From an uncultured Collinsella sp. (GTDB lineage Bacteria > Actinomycetota > Coriobacteriia > Coriobacteriales > Coriobacteriaceae), in assembly GCA_958405565.1 (NCBI GenBank), contig CATYEN010000055.1, forward strand, positions 1 to 15,327: a DNA stretch of 15,327 nucleotides. The letters are read 5' to 3'. The notes beneath the pieces were generated by a model. That model searched no databases, was not told the origin of the DNA, and saw only the letters and a program-made list of their open reading frames with translations. Of the stretch, positions 6,975 to 14,362 are shown one piece after another. The position numbers were made by a program, and so were the translations under genes. Position 1 is the first letter of the stretch; the number at the start of each line of letters is the position of its first letter.

Positions 6975-7403
6975 CTAGCCCTCAACCTCGACGAGCTCGA
7001 TATCAAAGTTGAGGTCCTTGCCGGCCAGCTCGTGGTTGGCGTCGAGCGTCACGGCCTCGGGCGTTACGTCGATGACCACGGCGGGGACGGGCATACCGCT
7101 CGGCGTAGACAGGAAGAGCTTCATGCCCTTCTCGATCTGCTCGATGTTGGGAACCTGTTCGGCCGGGAAGGTCAGGACCATCTCGGGGTTGTGCTCGCCG
7201 TAGGCATCAGCAGCAGGAATGTGCACGGTCTTCTTCTCGCCCACCTGCATGTCGACAACAGCGGCGTCGAAGCCCTTGATCATCTGGCCGGCGCCACAGG
7301 TGAACTCCAGCGGTTCGCCGCGATCGTAGGAGCTATCGAACTGCGTGCCGTCATCGAGCGTGCCGCGATAATGGGTCTTGACCTTCTTGCCCTGGTTGGA
7401 CAT
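6975..7403 (-). CDS. FKBP-type peptidyl-prolyl isomerase, SlyD-like
   Basis: A 142-residue SlyD-type FKBP that speeds cis-trans isomerisation at proline and chaperones folding in the cytosol. The FKBP half-domains are residues 1-75 (YRGTLDDGTQFDSS, GQMIKGFDAAV) and about 120-142 (NHELAGKDLNFDIELV). The insert-in-flap chaperone domain lies between, about 76-118. The histidine- and cysteine-rich metal-binding tail of E. coli SlyD is missing; the protein stops right after the fold. The ATG at 7403 has GGAGG at 5-nt spacing. It is first in the row FKBP - UreE-like - HAD and divergent from the dipeptidase gene. Confidence 0.9.
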   Translation of the reverse strand: MSNQGKKVKTHYRGTLDDGTQFDSSYDRGEPLEFTCGAGQMIKGFDAAVVDMQVGEKKTVHIPAADAYGEHNPEMVLTFPAEQVPNIEQIEKGMKLFLSTPSGMPVPAVVIDVTPEAVTLDANHELAGKDLNFDIELVEVEG

Positions 7404-7461
7404 GGTAACCTCCGTGATAAGGGCGGCGCACAACGCGGGCCGCCATGAACATATGGCGCTA

Positions 7462-7482
7462 ACTATACCCTAGTCATACAAT
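7462..7482. promoter_or_regulatory. Possible overlapping divergent -10 elements
   Basis: Between the divergent FKBP and dipeptidase genes there is a minus-strand TATAGT (7467-7462) and a plus-strand TACAAT (7477-7482). Neither has a convincing -35 hexamer at 17 bp. The position is right for promoters of both genes, but the evidence is only these hexamers. Confidence 0.3.
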
Positions 7483-7523
7483 TCAAAGACAGTTTGCAAA
7501 GAAACGCTGCAACCGGAGGAACC

Positions 7524-8537
7524 ATGGCATATCCCGTATTTGACCTACACTGCGACACCGCCGACCGCATCGGCTGGGCCACGCTCGATCTCGACCTGCG
7601 CTTTACCGCCGGTACCGACGGTTATTTCCCCGGCGACGAAACGCATCCGCAAGATTTCGACCTCATCGAGGGCAACGCCTGCGCCATCTCGCTCGCAAAG
7701 ATCGGCAACACGCCGTGGGCACAGTGCTTCGCCACGTTTGTCCCCGACGAGATTCCCACCGCCCACGCCGCGCGCTTCCAGGCGCAAATCATGGCGCATA
7801 TGAGCGGCCAGGCAATGCTCAACCACGACCGCATGGTCAACGTACGCAGCGCCGCCGACATTCGCCCTGCGCTCAAAGACGGCAAGGTCGCCTGCATCCA
7901 CACCATCGAAAACGCCACGTTCTTTGCCGAGGACCCCGCGCTGATCGAGGTGCTCAAGAGCCTGGGCGTACTCATGTCATCACTCAGCTGGAACGCGCAG
8001 GGGCCGCTCGCGAGCGGCCACGACACCCACGCCGGCCTCACCGCCGCCGGCATCGAGGCCCTTACGCAGATGGAGCACGCCGGCATGGTGCTCGACGTCT
8101 CCCACCTCAACGATGAGTGCTTTGACGAGGTTGTCGCCCACGCCACGCGCCCCTTCGTCGCCAGCCACTCCAACTCCCGCGCGGTTTGCGGCGTCAAGCG
8201 CAACCTCACCGACGACCAGTTCCGCACCATTCGCGACATGGGCGGTATCGTCGGCCTCAACTACTGCAGCGAGTTCCTTTCCAACGACGCAACCAACAAG
8301 ACCGCCGCAGATGTCACCTTCGACCAGCTAGCGGCACATATCGAGCACTGGCTCGACCTGGGCGGCGAGGACGTCATCGCACTCGGTGGCGACTGGGACG
8401 GTGCCACGGTGCCCGCCTTCCTCTCCGATGCCAGCATGATGCCCGAGTTCCAGAACATGCTCTCCAAGCACTTTGGCAAGACCGTGATGCAAAAGCTCTG
8501 CAGCGACAACGCGCTTGCCTTCTTTGAGCGTTATTAA
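7524..8537 (+). CDS. Membrane dipeptidase family M19 (renal-dipeptidase-like)
   Basis: A 337-residue zinc peptidase of family M19, which cleaves dipeptides, often with a D-residue at the C-terminal side. The predicted two-zinc ligands are all present: H9 and D11 (LHCDT), E129 (HTIENATF), H194 (DVSHLND) and H215 (ASHSNSRAV), with D290 in GGDWDG as the late acidic residue. No signal peptide or membrane segment is seen, so the enzyme should act in the cytosol, as most bacterial members do. The ATG follows CCGGAGGAACC, a strong ribosome site. The next gene starts 75 nt later after a 12-bp hairpin. A likely job is peptide salvage or turnover of cell-wall dipeptides. Confidence 0.92.
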   Translation: MAYPVFDLHCDTADRIGWATLDLDLRFTAGTDGYFPGDETHPQDFDLIEGNACAISLAKIGNTPWAQCFATFVPDEIPTAHAARFQAQIMAHMSGQAMLNHDRMVNVRSAADIRPALKDGKVACIHTIENATFFAEDPALIEVLKSLGVLMSSLSWNAQGPLASGHDTHAGLTAAGIEALTQMEHAGMVLDVSHLNDECFDEVVAHATRPFVASHSNSRAVCGVKRNLTDDQFRTIRDMGGIVGLNYCSEFLSNDATNKTAADVTFDQLAAHIEHWLDLGGEDVIALGGDWDGATVPAFLSDASMMPEFQNMLSKHFGKTVMQKLCSDNALAFFERY

Positions 8538-8553
8538 TTTCACATCCCTTGAG

Positions 8554-8589
8554 CGGGCCGGCATGCCGAACGGTCGACATGCCGGCCCG
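8554..8589. terminator. 12-bp hairpin between dipeptidase and YgjP genes
   Basis: CGGGCCGGCATG at 8554-8565 is a perfect reverse complement of 8578-8589, with a 12-nt loop that can itself form CCG-AA-CGG. The GC-rich stem lies 16 nt past the dipeptidase stop. No T tract follows, so it may be a weak or factor-assisted terminator, or a stem that separates expression of the two co-directional genes. Confidence 0.5.
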
Positions 8590-8612
8590 TCCCCCAATCC
8601 AAAGGACCGCTT

Positions 8613-9389
8613 TTGACGCAGCAGTTTACGATTTCCGCATCCCGACCGGATGGGACGCCCATCCCCGTCGTCGTTACCAAAAAGTGCGTCAAGAACTTCA
8701 ACCTACGCGTCACTTCGAGCGGTGAGGTCCACGCCAGCGCACCGCTCGGCGCCACCCGCGAGCGTATCGAAGCGTTTGTGAAGCGCAACAGCGCCTGGAT
8801 TATCGGCCGACTTGCCCAGCGCGAGCAGCGTCAGGCGACGGCACGAGAGCCGCTCAGCCCCTCGTCCATCACTGCACTTTGGGGCAAGCCCATCACGGTA
8901 CAGGATGCACTCGATCACAACTTTGCATCACCCGCACCGCGACCCAAACAGGCCACCTTCGCAAGTTTTATGGGTACCGATGAATCGGACGAAGGCCCAC
9001 AGGCCAAGCGGCACGCAATCCTCGACGGCCTAACGTCCGATGAGCTCCAAGCCCATATCGACCAGCTCTATGCAACCGAGGTCACCACGGCGCTGTACGA
9101 TATGGTGCACGCGTACGAAATCGCAATGGGCGTCACCGTGGCCCGCGTCTCCGTGCGCAGCATGAAAACGCGCTGGGGATCATGCACGCCCAAGACCGGC
9201 GCCATTCGCATCGCACGCGAACTTGCCGCCTATCCCATCGAATGCCTCGACATGGTTGTCGCCCACGAGCTCGTCCACTTGCTCGAGCCAAGCCACAATC
9301 AGCGATTCCACGCCCTGCTCGACACGTACTGTCCCAACAATAAAGCTCTGTCGCAGCGGCTCAAGCAGCCACCCCTCAACAAGCTCTAG
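8613..9389 (+). CDS. YgjP-like zinc metallopeptidase (DUF45)
   Basis: A 258-residue protein of the YgjP/DUF45 family of gluzincin-like metallopeptidases. The zinc motif is H218-E-L-V-H222 (VVAHELVHLLEPSHNQRFH), with H228 and H233 following in the typical family arrangement. The conserved MKTRWGSCTPK segment is at 184-194. The N-terminal part (KNFNLRVTSSGEVHASAPLGA) is the usual beta module. A stretch of about 30 residues around 105-135 looks like a variable linker. The protein start is a TTG at 8613, supported by AAAGGA 6 nt upstream; no ATG in frame is nearby. The cellular role of this family is poorly known. It has the same direction as the dipeptidase gene, from which it is separated by a hairpin. 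Confidence 0.87.
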   Translation: MTQQFTISASRPDGTPIPVVVTKKCVKNFNLRVTSSGEVHASAPLGATRERIEAFVKRNSAWIIGRLAQREQRQATAREPLSPSSITALWGKPITVQDALDHNFASPAPRPKQATFASFMGTDESDEGPQAKRHAILDGLTSDELQAHIDQLYATEVTTALYDMVHAYEIAMGVTVARVSVRSMKTRWGSCTPKTGAIRIARELAAYPIECLDMVVAHELVHLLEPSHNQRFHALLDTYCPNNKALSQRLKQPPLNKL

Positions 9390-9395
9390 CGTCGA

Positions 9396-9881
9396 CTAGC
9401 GCACGCGCTCGATCTCGACGCCGCAGCTTGCCAGGGGCAGGCCAACAGGAGCCCACGGCTTATCGAGCTTTATGCGCACACCAAGCAGCAGGGGGTAACG
9501 ACGTAGCAGCATCTGGGCCACACCCTCGGCTGCAGCCTCGATGAGCTTAAACGTATGCTCGCGCAGATAGCCATCGACATCGTGACACACCGAGCCGTAG
9601 TCAATCGAGGCATCCAGGTTATCGTGCTCCCCCGCCGTGCGCAGGTCGGCATAGAGCACCAGAGAAACGATGAACTTCTGACCCAGCGCATTCTCCTCGG
9701 GATACACGCCATGGTTGGCAAAAACCTCAAGGCCGTCAATGACAATGCGATCGGCATGGCGCAGATCGTCATAGCTCACGTGAGGCACCGCCGTTGCGGT
9801 GGATATTTCGCCCCTTCCACGGCGGGCGAGCTCAGCACCTTCAGTCTTGGTTGCATTCTCGGGCAGTTTCTTGTTACTCAA
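9396..9881 (-). CDS. folB: Dihydroneopterin aldolase
   Basis: Residues about 44-161 form a complete dihydroneopterin aldolase, which converts dihydroneopterin to 6-hydroxymethyl-dihydropterin and glycolaldehyde in folate synthesis. Residues matching Staphylococcus aureus E22, Y54 and K100 are E63 (VYPEENALGQKF), Y95 (SIDYGSV) and K141 (KLDKPWAP). The start is a TTG at 9881 with AAGGAG at 9-nt spacing. This adds a roughly 43-residue polar extension that ordinary FolB (about 120 residues) lacks; an alternative internal start would need another ribosome site, which I do not see. It is last in the row folE - HD hydrolase - folB. Confidence 0.9.
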   Translation of the reverse strand: MSNKKLPENATKTEGAELARRGRGEISTATAVPHVSYDDLRHADRIVIDGLEVFANHGVYPEENALGQKFIVSLVLYADLRTAGEHDNLDASIDYGSVCHDVDGYLREHTFKLIEAAAEGVAQMLLRRYPLLLGVRIKLDKPWAPVGLPLASCGVEIERVR

Positions 9882-9924
9882 CGCGATCGTCTCCTTCGTT
9901 TAGAACCCCGACCGCGCAAACTAA

Positions 9925-10506
9925 CTACACGCGAATCGACAAGTTCTTTTTATCATCGCTCCAGTTGCAAGCGTTGCGCGCGGGGCATGCAAAGCAGGCG
10001 CGCGAAGCTTTGTCGGCTGCATAGAGCAGACGCTCGAGCGGTTGGCTGTTCACGCGCAGCTTTCGATGGCCCAGAATGGCGGTCTTAATGGCTGCGGCAT
10101 CGGCCGGCTCAAACGCCACGTCATCGGGCATGCCGCCGAGAATCGCATCAGCGACGCGTTCGCTTGCAACATCATGGGATATACCCGATTCGTACTGTTC
10201 ATCTTTGCCGATATCGTGAAGAAGTGCCGTGGCGTAAATGACCTCGCGGTCAAATTCGAGCTGCTCCTCGAGATTCTTGATCCACATAATGCGAGCGACA
10301 TCGAGCAGATGGTCAATACCGTGGCGGCAGAAGATGCGCCCCGATTCCAACTGTGCAATGTTGCCCAGGTGCCGCCGGAACAGCCCGTTGGCACAAATGT
10401 AATCAATGCGAGGCATGGCGCCAAAGGGGGTCAGGCCCGAAGCCATAAAGCCGCGACGCGACGTCCCCTCATCGGTCTTCGATGTAAAGTCGTTGACGAC
10501 TCTCAT
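9925..10506 (-). CDS. HD-domain phosphohydrolase in folate gene set
   Basis: A 193-residue HD-domain protein. Metal ligands are visible as H62 (RHGIDHLLDVARI), H97-D98 (LLHDIGKD), H111 and D165 (LYAADKASR). The C terminus carries a C-x2-C-x5-C cluster at 171, 174 and 180 (CFACPARNACNW) that might bind a metal or iron-sulfur cluster. It starts 2 nt after the folE stop, so translation is probably coupled, and ends 43 nt before folB. HD genes are often seen within folate operons. One attractive role is to remove phosphates from dihydroneopterin triphosphate, the step between FolE and FolB, but this is an inference from position only. Methionines at 21 and 31 are alternative starts. Confidence 0.82.
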   Translation of the reverse strand: MRVVNDFTSKTDEGTSRRGFMASGLTPFGAMPRIDYICANGLFRRHLGNIAQLESGRIFCRHGIDHLLDVARIMWIKNLEEQLEFDREVIYATALLHDIGKDEQYESGISHDVASERVADAILGGMPDDVAFEPADAAAIKTAILGHRKLRVNSQPLERLLYAADKASRACFACPARNACNWSDDKKNLSIRV

Positions 10507-10508
10507 GG

Positions 10509-11066
10509 TTAGCGGCCCAGCATCCTAAAGAAACGCTCCTCGAGCGCGGGATCGGCCTCAAAGACACCGCGGCGAGCGAGCGTCACGGTCTTGGTGCCGG
10601 GCTTTTGCACGCCACGCATGGTCATGCACATATGCTCAGCCTCCATGAGCACAATCGCTCCCTGGGGAGCGAGATAATCCATGAGGGCATCGGCAACCTG
10701 TGCGCACAGTTGCTCCTGCAGCTGAAGACGGCGGGCATAAACCTCAACCGTGCGGGCGAGCTTGGAAAGCCCAGCCACGCGACCGTTAGGGATATAGCCG
10801 ATCGCAGCCTTGCCATAAAACGGCAGCAGATGGTGCTCGCACAGCGAGTAGAACGTAATGTCGCGCTCGATAACCAAATCGTTCGAAGCGACGGCAAAGG
10901 TTTTGGACAGGTGCTCCTCGGCACTCTGGTCCATGCCGCCGGCGATCTCACCATACATACGGGCAACGCGCGCCGGGGTCTCCAGCAGGCCCTCACGAGT
11001 TGGGTCCTCGCCTATGCCCTCAAGCAACAGCTTAATGGCGGCCTCGACTTTTTCCTGATCGACCAT
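10509..11066 (-). CDS. folE: GTP cyclohydrolase I
   Basis: A 185-residue GTP cyclohydrolase I of normal short bacterial length. It turns GTP into 7,8-dihydroneopterin triphosphate plus formate, the first step of folate synthesis (and also of queuosine synthesis). The zinc ligands are C76 and H79 (SLCEHHLLPF) and C147 (EHMCMTMRGV). The GTP-binding residues in GLSKLARTVEVYARRLQ (99-115) and KPGTKTVT (155-162) are kept. The ATG at 11066 has a modest GTGAGG ribosome site. It lies 66 nt after nrdG in the same direction and heads folE - HD - folB. folP and folK are not in the window. Confidence 0.95.
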   Translation of the reverse strand: MVDQEKVEAAIKLLLEGIGEDPTREGLLETPARVARMYGEIAGGMDQSAEEHLSKTFAVASNDLVIERDITFYSLCEHHLLPFYGKAAIGYIPNGRVAGLSKLARTVEVYARRLQLQEQLCAQVADALMDYLAPQGAIVLMEAEHMCMTMRGVQKPGTKTVTLARRGVFEADPALEERFFRMLGR

Positions 11067-11132
11067 CTGGGCCTCACTTTTCCGATTTCACGTTCGCGCT
11101 ATGGTACCACGCCCTCCGGCATCGACCACAAG

Positions 11133-11714
11133 CTACATAGTATGGGTCGAATAGACCGGATCATCACGCCAAAGTTCAACCGCATCACAAAGCGCAACGC
11201 CCTCGCGCTCAGCACGGGCACGCGTGGCATTCATATCGATCACACGCTGATTGCTCGAGCCCCTAAAACGCAACGAGATATCGTACAGGTCCTGAACAAA
11301 CGGACCGTCCACCAACATGTCGAGGCAGGCAAGAATGCGGTCCGTCACCTCGGTATGATGACGACCGCCCGGCATAAGCTCCTCGAGCACGTCACCGGTA
11401 AAGCACCAAATGGTCTTCCCCGACTCCACGGGATAAGCCTCACGAACACGCTCGACAAACTCAACGAGTCCCGCCTGATTCTCAGGTTCCATAGGCTCTC
11501 CGCCCAGAATCGTCAGGCCGTCAATAAAGGGATGATCGAGGCTCTCGATAATCTTGTCCTCGACGGCACGATCAAAGGGCTCGCCCGCAGCAAAGTCCCA
11601 CGCGACAGAGTTAAAGCAGTTCTTGCACCCACGACGGCACCCACTCACAAACAGAGAAGTACGAACGCCTTCCCCATCAGCAATGTCGAAATACTTAATG
11701 TTCGCGTAGTTCAT
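11133..11714 (-). CDS. nrdG: Anaerobic ribonucleotide reductase activating protein
   Basis: A 193-residue radical SAM activase that makes the glycyl radical in NrdD. The 4Fe-4S motif is C26-x3-C30-x2-C33 (SGCRRGCKNCFN), preceded by IADGEGVRTSLFVSGC. The SAM-binding GGEPM is near residue 76. The ATG at 11714 is preceded by AGGAAGG; the upstream open frame is only spacer DNA. Unlike the usual tight nrdD-nrdG arrangement, here the genes are 425 nt apart. The gap contains two palindromes and a terminator, so nrdG may need its own promoter or read-through. The ribosome site lies directly after the foot of the nearer palindrome. Confidence 0.95.
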   Translation of the reverse strand: MNYANIKYFDIADGEGVRTSLFVSGCRRGCKNCFNSVAWDFAAGEPFDRAVEDKIIESLDHPFIDGLTILGGEPMEPENQAGLVEFVERVREAYPVESGKTIWCFTGDVLEELMPGGRHHTEVTDRILACLDMLVDGPFVQDLYDISLRFRGSSNQRVIDMNATRARAEREGVALCDAVELWRDDPVYSTHTM

Positions 11715-11728
11715 AAGTAACCTTCCTG

Positions 11729-11814
11729 GGGGTCTGGAGTATATCATTCCGTCCTCAAACATTCTCGGCCTTTGGCCTGCGAAACTGCGGGCGGAACGAT
11801 ATACTCCAGACCCC
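11729..11814. repeat. 26-bp inverted repeat upstream of nrdG
   Basis: The arms 11729-11754 and 11789-11814 (core TCTGGAGTATATC) are reverse complements with two differences in 26 bp. The 34-nt spacer contains a further GGCC-TTT-GGCC stem. The foot of the structure is only a few bases upstream of the nrdG ribosome site. In RNA of the nrdG strand it would form a long hairpin between any upstream promoter and the start codon. Confidence 0.85.
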
Positions 11815-11870
11815 TCGCGAGCAACACTCAATGAACGAAGCGAACATCGAGTATAGGGTTCGAGGTCCAA

Positions 11871-11903
11871 TAAAAAATTGTTGCAGCTCAACCGTTGCTG
11901 CAA
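11871..11903 (-). terminator. Intrinsic terminator between nrdD and nrdG
   Basis: On the minus strand a perfect 7-bp stem, TTGCAGC with GCTGCAA (11903-11897 and 11887-11881), is followed by CAA and six T residues (plus A tract 11872-11877). It is about 237 nt downstream of the nrdD stop and oriented to end the nrdD transcript. The same stretch holds a 17-bp-period direct repeat (AACCGTT...TGCAAG at 11890 and 11907). Confidence 0.7.
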
Positions 11904-11960
11904 GCAAACCGTTATTGCAAGTCGACTCATTTCCGCTAAGAACTTCGAGGAGTGAGCAGA

Positions 11961-12158
11961 CCGCATGCTGCATCTCAGCTACGTCAACTTGGCCGCCCCG
12001 TAGCGAGGCCCCGGACCTTTGCTCGATATGAGTTCCGCACGAACAGGAGGCGCCAGTGGCGCCTCCGTCGTGAGCCAGGACTGTCCGAAATAGCGAGTAA
12101 AGGTCCGGGGCCTCGCTACGGGGCAGTCTGGGATGGTTATTAGAGATGCAGCACGCGG
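11961..12158. repeat. Long inverted duplication including the nrdD 3' end
   Basis: The core is a 31-bp inverted repeat, 11995-12025 with 12094-12124 (core GCGAGGCCCCGGACCTTT), with a single mismatch. Its spacer carries a second perfect hairpin, GGAGGCGCC-AGT-GGCGCCTCC at 12046-12066, and a CACG/CGTG pair outside that. Beyond the core, after 18 diverged bases on each side, the 16-bp block 11961-11976 again matches the reverse complement of 12143-12158 with one mismatch; the latter block is the last codons of nrdD. The whole is therefore a 65-bp arm copied in inverted orientation. Confidence 0.8.
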
Positions 12159-14362
12159 TCGCGGATCTCCTCGGTTCGACCCTGGTTCCAGAACTGGGTA
12201 CCGATGTAGCCGCACGTACGACGGGCGACATTCATCTTCTCCTGGTCGCGGTTGCCGCAGTTGGGGCACTCCCACACCAGCTTGCCGTCATCCTCGACAA
12301 TCTTAATCTCGCCGTCGTAGCCGCACACCTGACAGTAGTCGCTCTTGGTGTTGAGCTCGGCGTACATGATGTTGTCGTAGATGTACTGCATCACGCGAAT
12401 GACAGCCTTGAGGTTGTCCTGCATGTTGGGAACCTCGACGTAGGAGATAGCACCGCCCGGCGAAAGCTGCTGGAACATGCCCTCAAACTTAAGCTTGTCG
12501 AATGCGTCGATTTCCTCGGACACGTGGACGTGGTAGCTGTTGGTGATGTAACCCTTGTCCGTCACGCCCGGGATGATGCCAAAACGACGCTGCAGGCACT
12601 TGGCGAACTTGTAGGTCGTCGACTCAAGCGGGGTACCGTACAGCGAGAAATCGATATCGCTTTCGGCCTTCCACTCGGCGCACTTGTCGTTCATGCGCTG
12701 CATGACGGCCATGGCGAACGGCGTGCCCTCCTTCTCGGTGTGGCTGTGGCCCGTCATGTACTTGACGCACTCATACAGGCCGGCATACCCCAGGCTGATG
12801 GTGGAATAGCCGCCCACGAGCAGCTTGTCGATCGTCTCGCCCTTCTTCAGGCGGGCGAGGGCACCGTACTGCCAAAGAATCGGCGCGGCATCCGAAAGCG
12901 TGCCCATCAGGCGCTCATGACGGCACAGCAGGGCACGGTGGCACAGCTCAAGGCGCTCGTCGAAGATCTTCCAGAACTTGTCCATGTCCTGATGCGAGCT
13001 CAGCGCGACATCGGGCAGGTTGATGGTCACAACACCCTGGTTAAAGCGGCCATAGTACTTAGGTTTGGTCGGGTCATAGTTCAGCGCGTTGGCTACGTTG
13101 TTAAATCCGTTACCGGAGCGGTCGGGCGTCAAGAAGCTGCGGCAACCCATGCAGGTGTAGCAATCGCCGTTGCCGGCGGTCTCGCCCTTAGACAGCTTGA
13201 GCTCGCGCATCTTCTTCTCGGAGATGTAGTCGGGCACCATGCGCTTGGCGGTGCACTTGGCAGCCAGCTGGGTCAGGTAGAAGTACGGGGAATTCTCGTG
13301 AACGTTATCGTCCTCGAGTACATAGATAAGCTTGGGGAATGCCGGGGTAATCCATACACCGGCTTCGTTCTTAACGCCCTCATAGCGCTGACGAAGCGTC
13401 TCCTCCACGATCATGGCAAGGTCGTGCTTCTCCTGGGGCGTACGGGCCTCATTGAGATACATAAAGACCGTCACGAACGGCGCCTGGCCGTTGGTGGTCA
13501 TAAGGGTCACGACCTGATACTGAATCGTCTGGACGCCGCGACGGATCTCGTCACGCAGACGGTCCTCAACGACCTCACGGACCTTTTCGGCAGATGCCGA
13601 AACACCGAGCTCCTCGAGCTCGCGGGCAACCTCGCCGCGAATCTTTTGACGGCTCACCTCAACAAAGGGGGCGAGATGGGTCAGCGAAATAGACTGGCCG
13701 CCGTACTGGGAGGAAGCAACCTGGGCGATAATCTGCGTCGCGATGTTGCAGGCAGTCGAGAAGCTGTGCGGCTTCTCGATCAGCGTGCCCGAGATAACGG
13801 TGCCGTTCTGGAGCATGTCCTCCAGGTTCACCAGGTCGCAGTTATGCATGTGCTGGGCAAAGTAGTCGGAATCGTGGAAGTGGATCAGGCCCTCATTGTG
13901 GGCATCCACGATCTCCTGGGGCAGCAGCACACGCTGAGTCAGGTCCTTGGAAATCTCGCCGGCCATATAGTCGCGCTGGACGGAATTGACGGTCGGGTTC
14001 TTGTTAGAGTTCTCCTGCTTGACCTCTTCGTTATTGCACTCGATCAGCGACAAAATCTTGTCGTCGGTCGTGTTCTTCTGGCGCTTCAGGCTCTGAACAT
14101 AGCGATAGATGATGTAGTGGCGAGCAACCTCGTAGCAGTCGAGACGCATGATCTCGTCCTCGACCAAATCCTGGATCTCCTCGACCGAAACGGTGTGGCC
14201 CGCGTTCTCGCATGCCTCGGCGACGTTTTGTGCCGCGTAAACCACCTGGCGGTCGGTTAGACGAGAGCTCTCCTCGACCTCCAAGTTGGCGGCGCGGATG
14301 GCATTGACGATCTTATCGATGTCAAAGACAACCTCGGTGCCGCTGCGCTTGATGATCTTCAT
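12140..14362 (-). CDS. nrdD: Anaerobic (class III) ribonucleoside-triphosphate reductase
   Basis: A 740-residue class III ribonucleotide reductase that makes deoxynucleotides without oxygen, using a glycyl radical. Residues 1 to about 95 form an ATP-cone allosteric domain (MKIIKRSGTEVVFDIDKIVNAIRAA). The radical glycine is G718 in RRTCGYIG. The C-terminal zinc ribbon has C677/C680 (CQVC) and C699/C702 (CPNC). C407, in the MGCRSF segment, lies in the catalytic finger-loop region. The ATG at 14362 gives the canonical MKIIKR start, with an AGAGG ribosome site at about 7-nt spacing. Upstream are a promoter flanked by NrdR-like boxes and a leader of about 220 nt. Its activase gene nrdG lies downstream beyond an unusual palindrome-rich gap. 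The last codons of nrdD are part of an inverted duplication. Confidence 0.96.
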   Translation of the reverse strand: MKIIKRSGTEVVFDIDKIVNAIRAANLEVEESSRLTDRQVVYAAQNVAEACENAGHTVSVEEIQDLVEDEIMRLDCYEVARHYIIYRYVQSLKRQKNTTDDKILSLIECNNEEVKQENSNKNPTVNSVQRDYMAGEISKDLTQRVLLPQEIVDAHNEGLIHFHDSDYFAQHMHNCDLVNLEDMLQNGTVISGTLIEKPHSFSTACNIATQIIAQVASSQYGGQSISLTHLAPFVEVSRQKIRGEVARELEELGVSASAEKVREVVEDRLRDEIRRGVQTIQYQVVTLMTTNGQAPFVTVFMYLNEARTPQEKHDLAMIVEETLRQRYEGVKNEAGVWITPAFPKLIYVLEDDNVHENSPYFYLTQLAAKCTAKRMVPDYISEKKMRELKLSKGETAGNGDCYTCMGCRSFLTPDRSGNGFNNVANALNYDPTKPKYYGRFNQGVVTINLPDVALSSHQDMDKFWKIFDERLELCHRALLCRHERLMGTLSDAAPILWQYGALARLKKGETIDKLLVGGYSTISLGYAGLYECVKYMTGHSHTEKEGTPFAMAVMQRMNDKCAEWKAESDIDFSLYGTPLESTTYKFAKCLQRRFGIIPGVTDKGYITNSYHVHVSEEIDAFDKLKFEGMFQQLSPGGAISYVEVPNMQDNLKAVIRVMQYIYDNIMYAELNTKSDYCQVCGYDGEIKIVEDDGKLVWECPNCGNRDQEKMNVARRTCGYIGTQFWNQGRTEEIRDRVLHL

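Noticed and set aside
6354..7448. 364-codon plus-strand frame opposite the UreE-like and FKBP genes
   Set aside because: Its protein is rich in His/Arg low-complexity sequence typical of antisense shadows, and the minus-strand genes have good starts and motifs.
11857..11868. GGTTCGAGGTCC resembling a tRNA T arm
   Set aside because: No acceptor, D or anticodon arms fit around it; probably chance.
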